Shown here: positions 11,876-24,363 of the stretch, in pieces
Numbering within the stretch: position 1 is the first letter of the stretch
Layout: each line of letters starts with the position of its first letter
NCBI GenBank assembly: GCA_015680685.1
Contig: MNCI01036173.1
Location: 6,549-70,548 of the forward strand
Direction: 5' to 3'
DNA from: Gnetum montanum
Taxonomy: Eukaryota > Streptophyta > Gnetopsida > Gnetales > Gnetaceae
DNA: 64,000 nt
Made by a program: the position numbers and the translations under genes
The notes under the pieces: generated by a model
Databases searched by the model: none
What the model was told of the DNA's origin: nothing
What the model saw: only the letters and a program-made list of their open reading frames with translations

Positions 11876-13007
11876 ATTTCTAGAGGAATCTACTTGAGAG
11901 ACATCGACAAAGAAGTACAAAACACCATGAACGACCAAGTACCAAGCATTGTCCGTCGGCCCCTGGCCGGATGTCATCGCACCACCCTCAAAAGTACATT
12001 GGGTTGAGGGAAATGTGATTTGGGGGAAGAAGGGAATTGGTTGCGATCAGGGAAATCAAAAGATAATCAAGGGTTATGAGTGTTGCCAAAATTGTGGGAG
12101 AGGAGTGTTCTCGCATGAGCAAGTCGTGTCATTGGTCTTTGTCAATAGCCGGGTCTTCAGCAGACTTAGAACCAGGACATTGGAGGTGCACTCTTTGGAG
12201 AAACTAAATCCTTGTGTTATGTTTAAGGGGGCCTATTGTAAACAGCCAAAGCCACGCGATGATGTGCCACATGATCATTCGCAGCATGAGTGTTCTCCCA
12301 AGACAATTGTCTTCTCGCCTGGGGCTTGTATGAGAAGAACCAATGATCTTTGGTCTATGATTTCCATAGTGTCATGGAGACCTTTTCCATGTATTTTTCT
12401 CTTTGACCATTTTTGTTTCTCTTTTTTTTTTGTCCCTTTGAAGGAGCTTGCTTTTTGTGTCGTACTCATTCTCATGTGCTTGCATTTGTATCATGTGCTG
12501 TGCATTATGTTTTTTGCTGCAACTACTCAAGAATCACAATGGACAATAGTGCATTGAGAGTTTTGGGATGAATATTGTTTCAAGGGACTATAATTGAGTA
12601 GGGTAAAAGGATCATGATGAGGAATGGGAAATGCATCAGGAGTTGGAAATGTACTTATGAATGAATTAATTAACCCAGTTGTGAGCATCAGGGAGAATGT
12701 GATACCTTGTCATCACGATGGAATGCATCTATGCATGAACGCCTCAAGTGTGTTATCCTACAAACACCACTCCAAGGGAGCAAGGAGAACACAAATGATT
12801 CAGTTAGCTAAAGCACTATAAACTTGAATGTAGCCAATGGAATGGAGCCATCATGTGGAATTTCAAGGCAAATAGAATCTTTGAATAGCATTCAGTTTCA
12901 TCCCGATCTATGTGACAAATTAGGTGGTAGGTCCTTGGTGAACATGTACTGTCGATTGCAGTAGCATGCCTTTTCGAATGATTCCAAGTTGTTGATGATG
13001 TCGCCAG
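11876..13007 (-). other. Element M 3' untranslated region
   Basis: Lies between the integrase-side array and the polypurine tract. A 202-codon plus-strand open frame (11,949-12,557) crosses it but has no homologue in the equivalent parts of B or C and no recognised motif. I treat the stretch as noncoding. Next to the tract is a conserved block able to pair with the LTR start (see the hairpin in B). Confidence 0.6.
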
Positions 13008-13320
13008 TTTATAGTCTTAGCAGACTGTTGTGGATTAGTTTCACATCATAATCCTTTGGACGTCACCAATTTATCATTGTAGCAAATAGTTCAATGCTAG
13101 TTTATAGTTGTGGCGGACTATGGAGAGGCTGGCTAGTTTATAGTCTTAGTGGACTCTGGTGAATGAGTGTGGCAGTTTAGTGTCATCTTGGACAAAGCTC
13201 TGTGGTGTCGGTTTACCGTCATGATGCCAGGACATTCTATGGTGCTAGTTTTAATTCATAGCTCCAGGACTATTCTGTGGTATTAGTTTTAGGTCATGAT
13301 GCCAAGACCATTGTGTACCT
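13008..13320 (-). repeat. Short-unit array downstream of M integrase
   Basis: Diverged units of about 30-60 bp, plus strand, of the form AGTTTATAGTCTTAGCAGACT and TAGTTTTAGGTCATGATGCCAAGAC. They begin just after the integrase stop. On M's own strand the core reads as the YTATAAACTA/CTAAAACTA motif found in the arrays of B and C. Confidence 0.78.
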
Positions 13321-13328
13321 TAAGATCA

Positions 13329-14489
13329 TCAGACATAGAATGGTTTCAGGTACACGTGATTTGTAGGATTGGCCAATTTGTTTCTGTCCATGTTGGCGAG
13401 CTTGAATGCCCCATTATCATATGCTTTAGTGACTAAATAAGGTCCTTCCCAGTTGGCTGAGAATTTATCTGAGTGTTCGCAAACCGCCTTGAGAACTAGG
13501 TCACCTTCCTTGATCAGTCGCTTATGTGGATTATGTTGATGACGTTGTCATTGTTGTCTCTGGTACCATTCGATTTGATCAAGTGCTCGTATCCTTTCTT
13601 CCTCCACCGAGTCAAGGTCAGCGATGTGTAGTTCATTGTTCTGGCTTTCATCAAGGAGGCTAGAGAGTGTTATTCACAGCGAGGGAACATGTAACTCCAA
13701 AGGTAACACAGCTTCAGATCCGTATACCAGGCTATATGGTGTCTTACCTATGGATGTTCGATGCATTATTCGGTATGCCCATAATACATAGATTAACTAC
13801 TCGGGCCATCATCTCTTGCTTTGATTCAGCATTTTCTTGAGCACCATGATGATCATTTTATTTGTAGATTCTGCTTAACCATTACTTTGTGGGTAATATG
13901 GTGATGAAAACGAGTGTTTAATACCTGGGATTTCACAGAAGCTTTTAGTATCCATACTACTAAACTGTGGTTCATTATCGGTGACTATGGTCATTGGGAT
14001 ACCAAAGCAGGTTATGATGTTTTCTAATATGAAGTTGCAAACATGTTTGGATGTGGTTTTCCTATAGGGAATAGCCTCTACCCATTTTGTGAAGTATTCG
14101 GTCGTAGTGATGATGAAGCTATGTCCTGCTGAAGATAGAGGTATTATCCCAATGATGTCTAATCCCAATTTTTGGAATGGCCATGTGATTTGCGCAATAT
14201 GCAACTCATTAGGTGGTACATGTATTAGGTTATCATGCCTTTGGAAAATGTTGCATTTCCTAACCCTGGAGAAGAAATCGTACTTCATGTGTGGCCAGTA
14301 ATAGCCCAAACATCTAATTTTTGTTGCCATTGCTTTGGGTGCTATTTGTCCTCCGCACAGTCCTTCGTGAACCTGTTCCATGATTGTTTGGTTGTCAATG
14401 CTACTGATGCACGTCAACAGGATGCCTTCATAGGACTTGCAACACAAGGTGTCTCCTATTAATGCATATTGCCTAGAGCGTTTTCGCAC
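13329..14489 (-). pseudogene. Element M integrase
   Basis: The zinc-binding region is at 14,410-14,250 (HEGLCGGQIAP...YYWPHM). The core has GLDIIG (first Asp), TDNEPQF (second Asp, near 13,985; the usual G is E) and YYPQSNG just before 13,875. Beyond that the frame is broken by several stops. The C-terminal chromatin-side domain is recognisable at 13,500-13,330 (NWEGPYLVTKAYDNGAFKL) and stops at 13,329-13,331. Second-strand joining activity is unlikely given the stops after 13,875. This is the last domain of M's pol. Confidence 0.87.
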
Positions 14490-14689
14490 TGCATCATTTT
14501 TAGCACTTGTCAGATGTTGTGGTGGTTCACCTCATAGAAGGTACTCTTTTATGTCATCGTACCACTCTATTGCTTGTGTAGTGCTGATGGACACTATGGA
14601 TATTTCATTGAGAGCATTGGTCACAGGTTTGGCACAATTTGTAATAGAACTAGGCAACGCATGGAACATCTCAGGTGTCATGTTCAAGG

Positions 14690-15065
14690 CTAGTGTGGCA
14701 AGTGCGTTGGCAATGGTATTTTCATTCCTAGGAATATGTTGCACGTCTACATTGATCAGTTGTTTTAGCAAGTGTTTAGTCAGGTCACAGTATGGTTGCA
14801 AATGAGGAGCTTTGCATGTGTAGATCTCTATGACTTGATTGATTACTAACTGTGAGTAACCTCAAACTACAAGACATGTGATTCCCAAAGTTAGTGCCGC
14901 TATAAGACCTCTAAGAAGACCTTCATACTCCGCCACATTGTTGGTGCAAGGGAAGTTTAGTCAATAGAGAAAGGGAAAAATTTCTTTCAAGGGATATGTT
15001 ATGATGGTTACAACACTTCCCCCTCGGGAGGTGGATGCTCCATCAAAGTATAGGATTGCATCGTA
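14690..15065 (-). pseudogene. Element M archaeal-type RNase H
   Basis: Second RNase H domain, placed after the gypsy RNase H and before integrase, as in Tat elements. The first catalytic Asp (LYFDGAST) and the Glu (NNVAEYEGLLRGL) are kept, but the GDSQLV aspartate is Tyr (GYSQLV) and a stop precedes it. The tail reads HIPRNENTIANALATLAL near 14,710-14,760. In B and C the other catalytic positions are lost instead. Confidence 0.78.
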
Positions 15066-16859
15066 ATTTTTGGGCACTACATCTATGCTGTTAATATCTT
15101 CGTCAGGGAATTCAAGGTTGATTGTCGCTTGATCTTGTGTCGGTGATGCAATCAATTGATTGGCTATTGCTTGACCCTTAGTGAAGGATTGAGCAACATA
15201 GCGCAGGTCAAACTCTGCAATCATCACCTTCCATCTAGCTATCCTACTTGATTCATAGATGTTATTGGTGATAGCTCGAAGCATGTTGTCTTTGCAAATG
15301 ATATAGACTTGGTTACGGAAGAGATAGTGTCGCCACTCTTTTAAGGAAAAGACTAGGGTGAGACATGATCTCTCCACATTGTTGTATCATTGTTTTAAGG
15401 TAGTTAAGGCATGGCTTAGATAGTAAATGGGGATCTCGGCTCCATCTTCTCATTTTTGGGAAAGCATGAACATAATCGATGAATTAGATGTGGCAAGGTA
15501 GATGTAGAAAGGTTTATCACTTTGTGGGGGATGAACTGTTGGCAGTTGAGCCAACTCCATTTTTATGTTTTCAAAGGCTTCTTGGCACTGTTGAGTCCAT
15601 TGAAAATGGGTGTTCTTTCGCAATAAATACTGCATGGGTTTCAACTTATCAGTTAGCTTTGCGATAAAGCATCTGATGAATTGCAGTCGACCTTGCAGAC
15701 CACGTAACTCAGTAAGGTTCCTAGGTGGTTGCATACTAGTTATTGCTTTAACCTTATCGGGGTCTACTCGTATACCTGTTTCGGAGACTACAAACCTAAG
15801 CATTTTTTCCATCTTAACCCCAAAGACGCATTTCTTTGGGTTAAGCCTAAGGTCGTATTTGAGCCAGTGTTTGAGTACCAAGTCTAGGTGCTTTGCATGT
15901 TGTTCGATTGTTTTGGACTTGATTGCGATGTCGTCTACATAATCATTAAGCGAATTGAGCATGTAATCACTAAATAAATATGTCATTACCCGTTGATATG
16001 TGGCATCCACATTTTTGAGACCGAATGGCATCATTGTATAACAGAACGTGCCCCAAGGTGTCATGAAGGTTGTCCTGAGTTGGTGTTCTAGGTTGATCCT
16101 GATTTGGTTGTATCCCAAGAATCCATCCATAAAGGATAATAATGCATGCCCAGTGGTTGATTCAACGAGTTAATCGATACTGGGTAGTGGGAAGTCATCC
16201 TTTATAGTGGCTATGTTGAGGTCACGGAAGTCAATACATATGCAAATGTTGTCGTTCTTCTTAGGGACTACAACAACGTTGGATACCCAATCAGCATAAT
16301 CAATAGCCCGAATGAAACTGACCTGATAGAGCTTCATGATTTCATTATGAACTGCCAATGCTACCTCAGGCCTAACCTTTCGTGCATTTTTCTTTACTGG
16401 TCTAAGTTTTTCATCGAGGACGATGTTATGCTGGATGATGCAAGGGTCCAATCTTGGCATATCGGTATACGACCAAGAAAAAGTTTTGATATTATTCTTC
16501 AGCACTTGTGTAATGTCATTGGAAATTTGCGGATTTAGTAGAGTACTTAGTTTTAATGTTTTAAGCTCACCACTAGACATGGTGATGGGGACTTCGACGA
16601 GGGGATCCTCAGTGATGTTGTCAACTTCTAAGTCCAAAGTTTTAGTCATATCCTCAAAGTAGTCTAATGTTCCTTGAGTGGATGCCACAAAATTATCATA
16701 AATTGATGATGAGTCTAGATCAATGGATTCTAGGTTGACTTCTCGTTGAATGGCCCCATGTGATCCATTGATAGACAATGGTGAAAAGAGGCACTTGCTA
16801 TCCATGCGTCTACCCCTGCCAATTAAATGGGGAGGCACGTGAGCAAGGGTGAGTTGCAA
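15066..16859 (-). pseudogene. Element M reverse transcriptase and RNase H
   Basis: The frame opens at 16,859 with an N-terminal region including LDLEVDNITEDPLVEVPI. RT follows: LRPVKKNARKVRPEVALAV, WVSNVVVVPKK, ICIDFRDLNIATIKDDFPLPSID, then a stop near 16,170, then FMDGFLGYNQIRI, PWGTFCYTMMPFGLKN and the catalytic box YVDD at 15,931-15,942. The RNase H part includes PFYIYLATSNSS, then a stop near 15,450, then WRHYLFRNQVYIICKDN. Catalytic residues of RT are intact, but at least three stops interrupt the frame. There is no protease here; it lies about 6 kb upstream, beyond the antisense gene. Confidence 0.9.
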
Positions 16860-16995
16860 TTTCTTGTAAAGTTAATTTCTACATCTTAATGCAATAAAGG
16901 CATGCAACGAATATTTTATTGTCGTATATGGATGCTTGGTGGTTTTAGGCCTTGCCTGGTCCAGGTGTGGCAATTTAAGGCCATACCAAGTCGTC

Positions 16996-17083
16996 TGCTA
17001 GTCATGTTCCAAGTATATACAAGTATTATGATTTTTTTNTTGCTAGTCATGTTCCAAGTATATACAAGTATTATGATTTTTTT
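16996..17083. other. Single N flanked by 43-bp direct duplication (assembly artefact)
   Basis: Bases 16,996-17,038 recur at 17,041-17,083 around the N at 17,039. Same structure as at 6,042 and 31,175. The region lies between M's RT start and the first exon of the antisense gene, so the true spacing there is about 44 bp shorter. Confidence 0.85.
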
Positions 17084-17388
17084 GTGATTGTTGAATTTTT
17101 TTTGTGGATTTTTGTCTAAATGCATGGGTTATTTTGCAAAGGTTAATAAATATGAGAGAAATAAACAAAAGTAGCTACTTTAAGAGCACAAGAATCAAAT
17201 AAAATAGAATAAATAAGAGGATAAAGGACGAGGTGCCACGTGACTACAAAATGAGACAAAATGGCACCAAGTGTGGTGTAAGCATGAGTTAGAGGACCAG
17301 TGCATAGTGTAAGCTATTGAACAGCGACACCACATGAGCAACTAGGAATGCACAACGTGAGCAAGAGGGACTGGCAATGTGAGTAACA

Positions 17389-20300
17389 ATGATGAAGGGG
17401 AGAGTAGCAAAAAACCAGTGCAAAGGGAAGAAGCAAGCCAGCTTATTGTTCGCGGAGGAGAGCGAACAACTGCTTGAATGCCTTCCCCAACCCAAAATCT
17501 CATCATGGTCAAGGACTCTATGTAGGTATGTCTTCATTCCCTGGTATTTGATTACAGCGAAAGCATAGCATGAGCCATTAGGGATGCCATTTTTTTTGCA
17601 TTTCAGAATGAAAATCTTTGCTAGATTTTGGGGTTTGTCTCACGATTTTTTTTCGTGCATTTCAAGCATCAAGGACATTGCTAGGGTTTTGTATTTTGTC
17701 ATTTTCTCGTGATTGCCGTGTGATGGCCTACATGTGGGCTACGTAGGGATCAGTCAGTTGTTTGAAGATCGAACCTAGGGCGCGCCCAGCATGAGTAGCC
17801 CAAGGTGCACCAGCGTGAGCAACCCAGGGTATGAGTGTGGGTTGCAAGGATTACCGTTTTTTGGGTGATTTTGGTTGCTTTCCAGTTGCAGGGCTATATT
17901 TCCAGCATTAGTAGGGCATTTCACTGTATTTTATGCATTAGTTGTAGGGCTGTAGCTTTTGCGTGAGTTGCAAGAACTGTAATTTTTTTGTGCATTTTTG
18001 CCTATGATTTTCTTGCATTTTTTCTACAATTTTCTTGTGTTTTTGCCTTGGCGTAAGTGTAAGTTGCAAGAACTGTCATTTTTTGTGCATTTTTGTGGTG
18101 TGGATAGTGTGAGTGATGGTCCTTACTCCCACATGAGTGTTACTCAGCATGAGTAACCAAGAACTCTTTGCTTGGTAGTGTGAGTAAATATTTTTTCGTT
18201 GCAGCATGAGCAAATATTTTTTCGTTGCAACGTGAGCAAATGTTTTGTTTTCCAAGATAATGTGAACTTCGTGATGCCTCTTACTCAATGCTTTTACTTA
18301 CCATCTTTTACTTACTAGTGTGATGTGATTCGGAGGCTTAAATGGCTTACATAGGTTTTGTGAATGTTGTATTTAAGTGTTGATGTTGTCTAATGATTTC
18401 CAATATTCCCCAATAAGCGTTAGAGACACCAAACGGATATCGGTATTCCTCTCTCATGGGGTGGACTTGTGTGTATGTTGAATGTTAGTTACTTATTGGG
18501 TTTTATTTTCTTATTTTTCAATTTATAGGTTTTACATGTTTTAAGTTACTTACATTTTTGGCTCTATGCAGGGGGCCTAAGCCTTTTCTCCTTGTGGTTG
18601 AACTTGTTGGTGTGCTATCTTGGTTCGGCCCTTTGGAACAGAAGATGTCCAGTTATGACATGCAGATCGGGCTGCACATAATATGGTTTTGCCCAAATGT
18701 TGGTTCCTTTTTATCATTTATTCTGCATAATTTCAGCGTTGTCATATGGTCTCATTTGAGTGAGCAGCTGACTCGTGATATTGTTGAGACCATGTTGCCT
18801 GGCTCAATGTGAGGTGTGTTAGCTTTCATTGTTGACATAGATGAGGGGCTATATGCAGTCAAGGGAGGCATTCCTGAAGGTCCTAGATCTACACACTCTT
18901 TAACTCGTGTGTGGGAATTGCCATCTTACAGCCATTACAATAGTAGTAGCACACTGTTTCTAGCTTTCCGTGTACATACACTGTTCCAAAATCTGCCTGG
19001 AACAATATACCAAGTAGACAAGTACGTTATTTTATACATGTATTAACTTTGACTCTCTTAGCATTATAATCATTATTTACATGTGTATACTCTTTCTTTT
19101 GCAAGCCCCATTTTGCCGAGTATGGATTGCATGATGATGATAGCGGACTTGCCATAGCACGTAAAGCCTTGGAGGAGTTTATGATGGGCCCCACACTTCG
19201 TGTTGCAATGCTAGGCCAAACCAAGGATGCTATTGTCAATTATTCTAGGTAGTTCTCTAGAGCCTTTGAACTTTGTCAAGTTCACAGCTGGCTACATGAG
19301 GATTGGTCTCCTGATGGGCCTATTTTTTCCTCAAACGGTTGACCCTACAGCAAGTGTACCTACTACATTTGCTAGTGGTAAATGATTGTGTTCCAAGCTT
19401 GATTTTCATTTCTGTTAAATCATTGCTTAGTATGTTCTTGATTTTTTTTTTTTTTCTCAATGTCTCCTGTGTCTTTTCTACAGTGGCCGTTCCCCTTGAT
19501 GAGGTTACCATTATATCCGAGCACACTAAGGCTACTCTTTGTATGAAGTTTGGAGAGATAGAGGAGTCACAACGGTGGTTGCATAAGAAGGCACCCGAAC
19601 AAATCATCAGCCATATTACCAGCGTAGGCCTGTTGGACCTATTTACTACCTTGACTCCCAACATTCCCGTGACTGAAATGGTTGCCATCATTGACTTCTT
19701 TAACGCTGATGTCTCCTATTTTACTACACGAGTTCGGGGAGTGAAGGTGTCCTTCCACCTCACCACCGAATTCGTTTCCGATCTTTTCAGCGTGCCAACG
19801 GATGGTGTTAAGGTGGTGGTAGATAGGGGAACTAGAGAGGGGCATGTGATCAAGGAACTTGAAGATTGGCTAGGTGTACCACGAGGTCCTAAGGACTTCA
19901 CCATGCAAGATGATACTCGCTTGGTAGAGGTAAAATTTTTGTACCCGCTCTTTAGAGCTCGAGCATTTCCTAAGTCTCTTTCCCAAACAAGAAGTCTTGG
20001 GGTGGATTCTGCATGTGTTATGTGTTCAATCTTAGAGACTAGTATGTGCTATGATTGGGCACAGTTCCTTGTATTGGGTCTCTATGGAGAGATCATCAGG
20101 CTACGTTCCAATGTTGATGCTAGGTCCCACTTCACCTTTGCCTTTTTTGCGGGTTATCTCTGTAAGTTTACTGAGTTCTTAGTGGTCTATGGAGATACCC
20201 ATTATGTGTTAAGGGACCATTCATAGTTGTCTCGCCCCTGGATTTGTCACCTATTTAACACCACCAAATCCCAAGATCCACCTAAAGGCATCGAGAAGTC

Positions 20301-22328
20301 AGTCTCTATCACAATAGAGGGCGTAGCCAGTCATTCCCATCATTCGTGTGGTAGCCTGGGGTTGGATCCACCCCAGCTGCACACAAGTGTTAGGAGAGCT
20401 AAGCACTTGATCCAGGAGACCATCAGGAAGGTCAAGGCTAAGGTGAGAAGAGGTGAGCATCCGAGAGATCCTGCCACGAAGGCGAGGCCGCTAAGGGCTA
20501 AGAAGATTCGATTCACCTTGCCAAGAGTGGGTAAGTATTTTATTATTTTCACTTTTAAGTGTTTTTTATCACTTCTTGAATTTACTTATTTACTTAAATA
20601 TGTATGCCTATTACATCATGCTAACTTTTAGATTTATTGGTGCTAACAGAGGATACCCCCGAGAGGGAAAGGGAAGAATTAGCTCTAATGGATGAACCTG
20701 AAACAGTCACCACTGGGTATAATGAAGAGGAAGATACGAAGGAAGAAGTAGTTGAGGCCATTCCCATATTATAGGAAGAGGATGAAACTAGTACCATGGA
20801 AGCTACACTTACGGAAGCTTTAGATGTCCTTAAGAACTCAAGCGAGGAGAAAGGTATTTTTGATGGTTTCTTTGATGGGTCTCTACACCTTGGTGATTCG
20901 CCTGAGCTGACCAGCAAAGGGCCTCTTGGTAAGTCTTGTTAGTTTGATCTGCATTTCGTATCTTCTTAGTTTTATGCATTGTTTTGACTATCATGGCTTT
21001 TCTTGACATCAGACATAGATGCTGAGGTACCTGAAGCACCTACATCTCATGCGGGTGGGTCGGAGTTTGAGGCCCCAATTGAGATGCCTTCTCATATAGA
21101 TTCAAGATCCGCTGGTCCATTGAGGCCGTGGCCTGAGATGCCCAATAAATTAGACTTTGTTACTGGCATCGTCAATGATGTTGTTGCTCTTCTAAGACAG
21201 GCTCATCCTAAATTAGGTATGTACTTTATACTAAGTGCTTGAGTTCATTGTGTTTTTGTACCTATTGGAGGTCTTTGGTTGGCTTATATACATAACGTTT
21301 GTACTTGTAGGTGTGAAGCTTCAATGGAGTCCTTTCAAGGCTACCCATATTCATGGTCTCCCAGAATTGCCCAGAGATATTGAGTAGATCCTGAGAGGGA
21401 TTTATGATGTGGTTTCGGGTTGTGTTGCCCAAATGCTAAATCTCTCTAGACCTACAAGCACTCAATTGAACAGTTATGGCTTGAAATTCAATCATTGAAG
21501 GAAAATCTAATGAAGGTGATAGAGGAAAGGAATGACTTGCAAGCCCGTTATGATTTTTCCTCTACTACGTTGGCAGGTGATAGTACATGGCGTACATCCG
21601 AGATCACCTATGCATGTTATTGGGCAGGCTTGAATAGCAAGGTGTAGGCGATTCAAGATTTGGCCAAACAGAGGGCCCAGATGGATTTATTGAATAGGAA
21701 GTGCCATGACTGGAAGTCCTTTGTGTCCAAAGTACATAAATGGGGCCAGGATCAAAAAGATCATAAGCACCAATATAAAAAATGGTTGAAAGAGTAATCA
21801 GTGGAACATCGCCATTTGGAGATGTTCGTGGAGGGGTTAGGTTTGCGCTCTTCCTATGAGAAGTTTGTTGAATATACAGAAGTGGAGGGGTCTCCTGAGA
21901 GATCCATTACAACTGCCTCTGGGGAGGCTTCAACAAGTATGTTTTCTCTTCAGCGCCCCTCCTGGTCTTCCATGGACAAGGATAAGAATTTGGCCAACAT
22001 CGACCTCAGACTTGAGAAAGACTGGGCTTGCGTGTCCGAAGGAGAGATTCTACGATACTTGGAAGCTAATCTCAGACCTTCCTCACCCATGAGTATTTTA
22101 TTGCTTGCATTATTTTATTGCTTTCAGTCATCATTTCTCTTTAGTATCTTTTCTCTCTTTTACCTGTTTGTTATTTTTTCTTCTTCTTTTTTGTGTGTTT
22201 ACTCATTTTGTTGTTTTGTTTCCTCTTCATGATAGGGACGTGGTGGTGATGAGGCTAGCCCTAGTGGGATAGGAGCTAATGATGTAGAGGATTTTGGAGA
22301 CCAGCCCCCTCCTAACACTAGTGCATGA
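17389..22328 (+). pseudogene. Antisense spliced gene of element M (eight exons, nearly complete)
   Basis: Plus strand, opposite to M. Predicted exons: 1 17,389-17,525; 2 18,572-19,021; 3 19,106-19,377; 4 19,484-20,530; 5 20,650-20,928; 6 21,013-21,216; 7 21,311 to about 22,092; 8 22,236-22,328 (stop TGA). All introns are GT-AG; 4, 5 and 6 join in phase 1. About 1,080 codons. Intron 1 is phase 2, splitting an Arg codon as in B. Exon 4 carries the best-conserved domain: TEMVAIIDFFNADV, TRVRGVKVSFHLTTEF, DLFSVPTDG, later RPWICHLFNTT. It resembles the plant 'putative transposon protein' (Transposase_32) pattern. Exons 5 and 8 are acidic; exon 7 is probably coiled coil (EERNDLQARYDF). Lesions: TGA at 18,810, TAG at 20,224, TAG in exons 5 and 7, and small frame slips. 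Homologous exons in B and C argue it belongs to the element and is not a host gene. Molecular function unknown. Confidence 0.82.
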
Positions 22329-22626
22329 TTTAGCTTGTTGGTCTTTTCAACCTTGTCATTTCTTTGCTAGTTTGTTATTTTTTGTTGGTTTTGGAATATG
22401 CGAAGACAAATGTAACATGATCATGGTGTAATATGCAGTTATTCTATTACTATGCTAACACTCCGTATTACATATATTTATATATTTTATTTTTCTTTTT
22501 CAAGTTTCTTTGTGAACGTAAATTTAAATTGGAACTGTGTCTAACAAAATATGAAATGAACATTGAAACTTGCAAAATGTGAACAATAATGACGTAACGA
22601 AATCTCGGTAAATTTATGGTGCACTG

Positions 22627-22862
22627 TACTCTAGTTTAAAGCCATTTTGGACTAGGCGCATCAGTTTAAAGTCATGATGGACTATTGTATCTTTGTCGAA
22701 GAAAAACAAGAGACTGTAGTTATTTTTGGTGAAAGTTTATTTTTTTATGAAGGAACCAGCCATTTCTAACCGTGGCTAGTTTAACGTCGTTGCGAACACT
22801 TGGTAGTTTAACGTCATTCAAGATACATAGTAGTTTAATGTCATTTTGGACGAGTAGTCATT
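22627..22862 (-). repeat. Short-unit array between M protease and antisense gene
   Basis: Five or six diverged units containing AGTTTAAAGTCATGATGGAC or AGTTTAACGTCATT (plus strand). On M's strand the core is GTCCANNATGACTTTAAACT. It corresponds in position to B's array at 6,458-6,671. Confidence 0.8.
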
Positions 22863-24138
22863 TTAACAGTTGAGTAGCTTCTTTAATTTTTGCAAATTAA
22901 CATGGTGTGTTGGGCATGTCAGTGTAATCGTATATTCTGCATCTCCTTCGCTAATTATGTTAAATGGTAATTCTGACCATGAGACATCTGGGGGAATAAC
23001 TCCTATGTCAGTATGCTCTGATGTTTCCACGTTCTGTAATGTTTCTATATCTTCTGGGGGATCACGGTTTGGAGATTTGTTATCACTTTGGTTTTCAATG
23101 GGTGTGGCGTCCTGTTTAAGCTCGAGAGTAATGTTGTCCTGTTTAGGCTCAACGAACTCAACTTATGAGCCTTGGTTTGTGCCTACATGTGCAGAGGTGT
23201 TGGGTATAGCCACATCACTGTGTATAATGATTTCACCACCTTCATAGGGTAAGTGAATCTCTTGGTGGATGGGTGAGGATAGTGCTTTTAGTTGGGCTAA
23301 CCATGGTCGTCCCAATATCAAGTTAAATCCAGGCATCTCATCTATGACTACAAATTCAGCTAACGTGGGGAACCGGTCCCCTGCTATGAAATCCAAAGTT
23401 AGTGTTCCTTTGACAACCACGCGTGATCCACTGAACAATTTCAGGGAATGTCATGGAAGTTGGTTTGATTTGTTCAGTTAGCCCTAACTGTTCGATGATG
23501 AGGTATGGTACTACATTCGTGGCTGCTCCATCATCTACATGCACCCGATGTATTTTAAATTGATTTACTTGTATAGTTATGAACATGGGTGCAGTGGTGA
23601 CCCCTCCTATTTTTTCATCTATTTTTATATTATCTGTGTTGAAGCCTAGTGATGTAGCTCTTGATCCTTGATGTGGAGACATTACTGCATGAATGGAAGG
23701 TTCACTTGCAAGCAAGTCTTCACTTACTGGAATCGATGTTAACATGTGTACTAGGGCTTCACGATGGACTTGAGAAGTCATCATTAGGTCATACAATCTT
23801 AAAGATGTCTTTTTTTGTTTAAGCGCCTGCATGACCTGACTTAAGGCATTGGCCAAGTCTTTACTATTTGGTAGGCTTTTGTTAGTTGAGACTTGGTCCA
23901 TTGGACCCAACAACTGTATCTCTTGTGGAATGGTTTTCATGCGATCTAATGTGGCGGTTGGGTTTGATGCATCTGGAATTCCTAGTTTTTTGTGTTCATG
24001 ACTCGTGCTCAGCTCTCCAATTGTCGGAGCCATAGGTACAGTGTTTAAGGGAGTGGGTTTCGATGGCCCCAATTCAAGACTTCGACGTTCTTTTTCCAAC
24101 CATTCCCTAGTAAGTCTGTCAGCGAGGCGTTCTCGCAA
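22863..24138 (-). pseudogene. Element M aspartic protease region
   Basis: Long frame from 24,138 to a stop at 22,863-22,865, with one in-frame TAA at 23,163-23,165 and a frame slip near 23,440. It has linker sequence, the block LRLYDLMMTSQVHREALVHML, the active-site segment VHVDDGAATNVVP (near 23,520-23,550) and the second retropepsin-type segment FNLILGRPWL with downstream SSPIHQEIHLPYEGGEIIIHS. The C-terminal 100 codons are acidic and reach the array. It is the best-preserved protease in the window and defines the end of the gag-protease frame. Confidence 0.87.
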
Positions 24139-24363
24139 AGGTCGTGGAGGAACCGTTGGAGCTTAAACATCAGGTTGTTTTGGGACTCGGATTACGAATG
24201 GAGCAAGTCGAGGTTATGGTTGAACAGTTGGAGGTGGTTGTGTGTCAGGGTGTTTAGGCACCCTAATGACGAACGGGGTTAGTTTGGTTTGCGGTTAAGG
24301 AGTAGGAGGTTGAAGGTCAGGGTGTTTGGATACCCTAATTACGAAGGGAGTTGGTCGATTTTG

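Noticed and set aside
11949-12557. 202-codon plus-strand open frame
   Set aside because: It lies in M's 3' untranslated region, opposite to M, with no motif and no counterpart in the same region of B or C. Likely chance.
17389-22328. Host gene into which an element inserted
   Set aside because: Homologous exons occur at the same place and in the same antisense orientation in three separately inserted elements, so it travels with the element.
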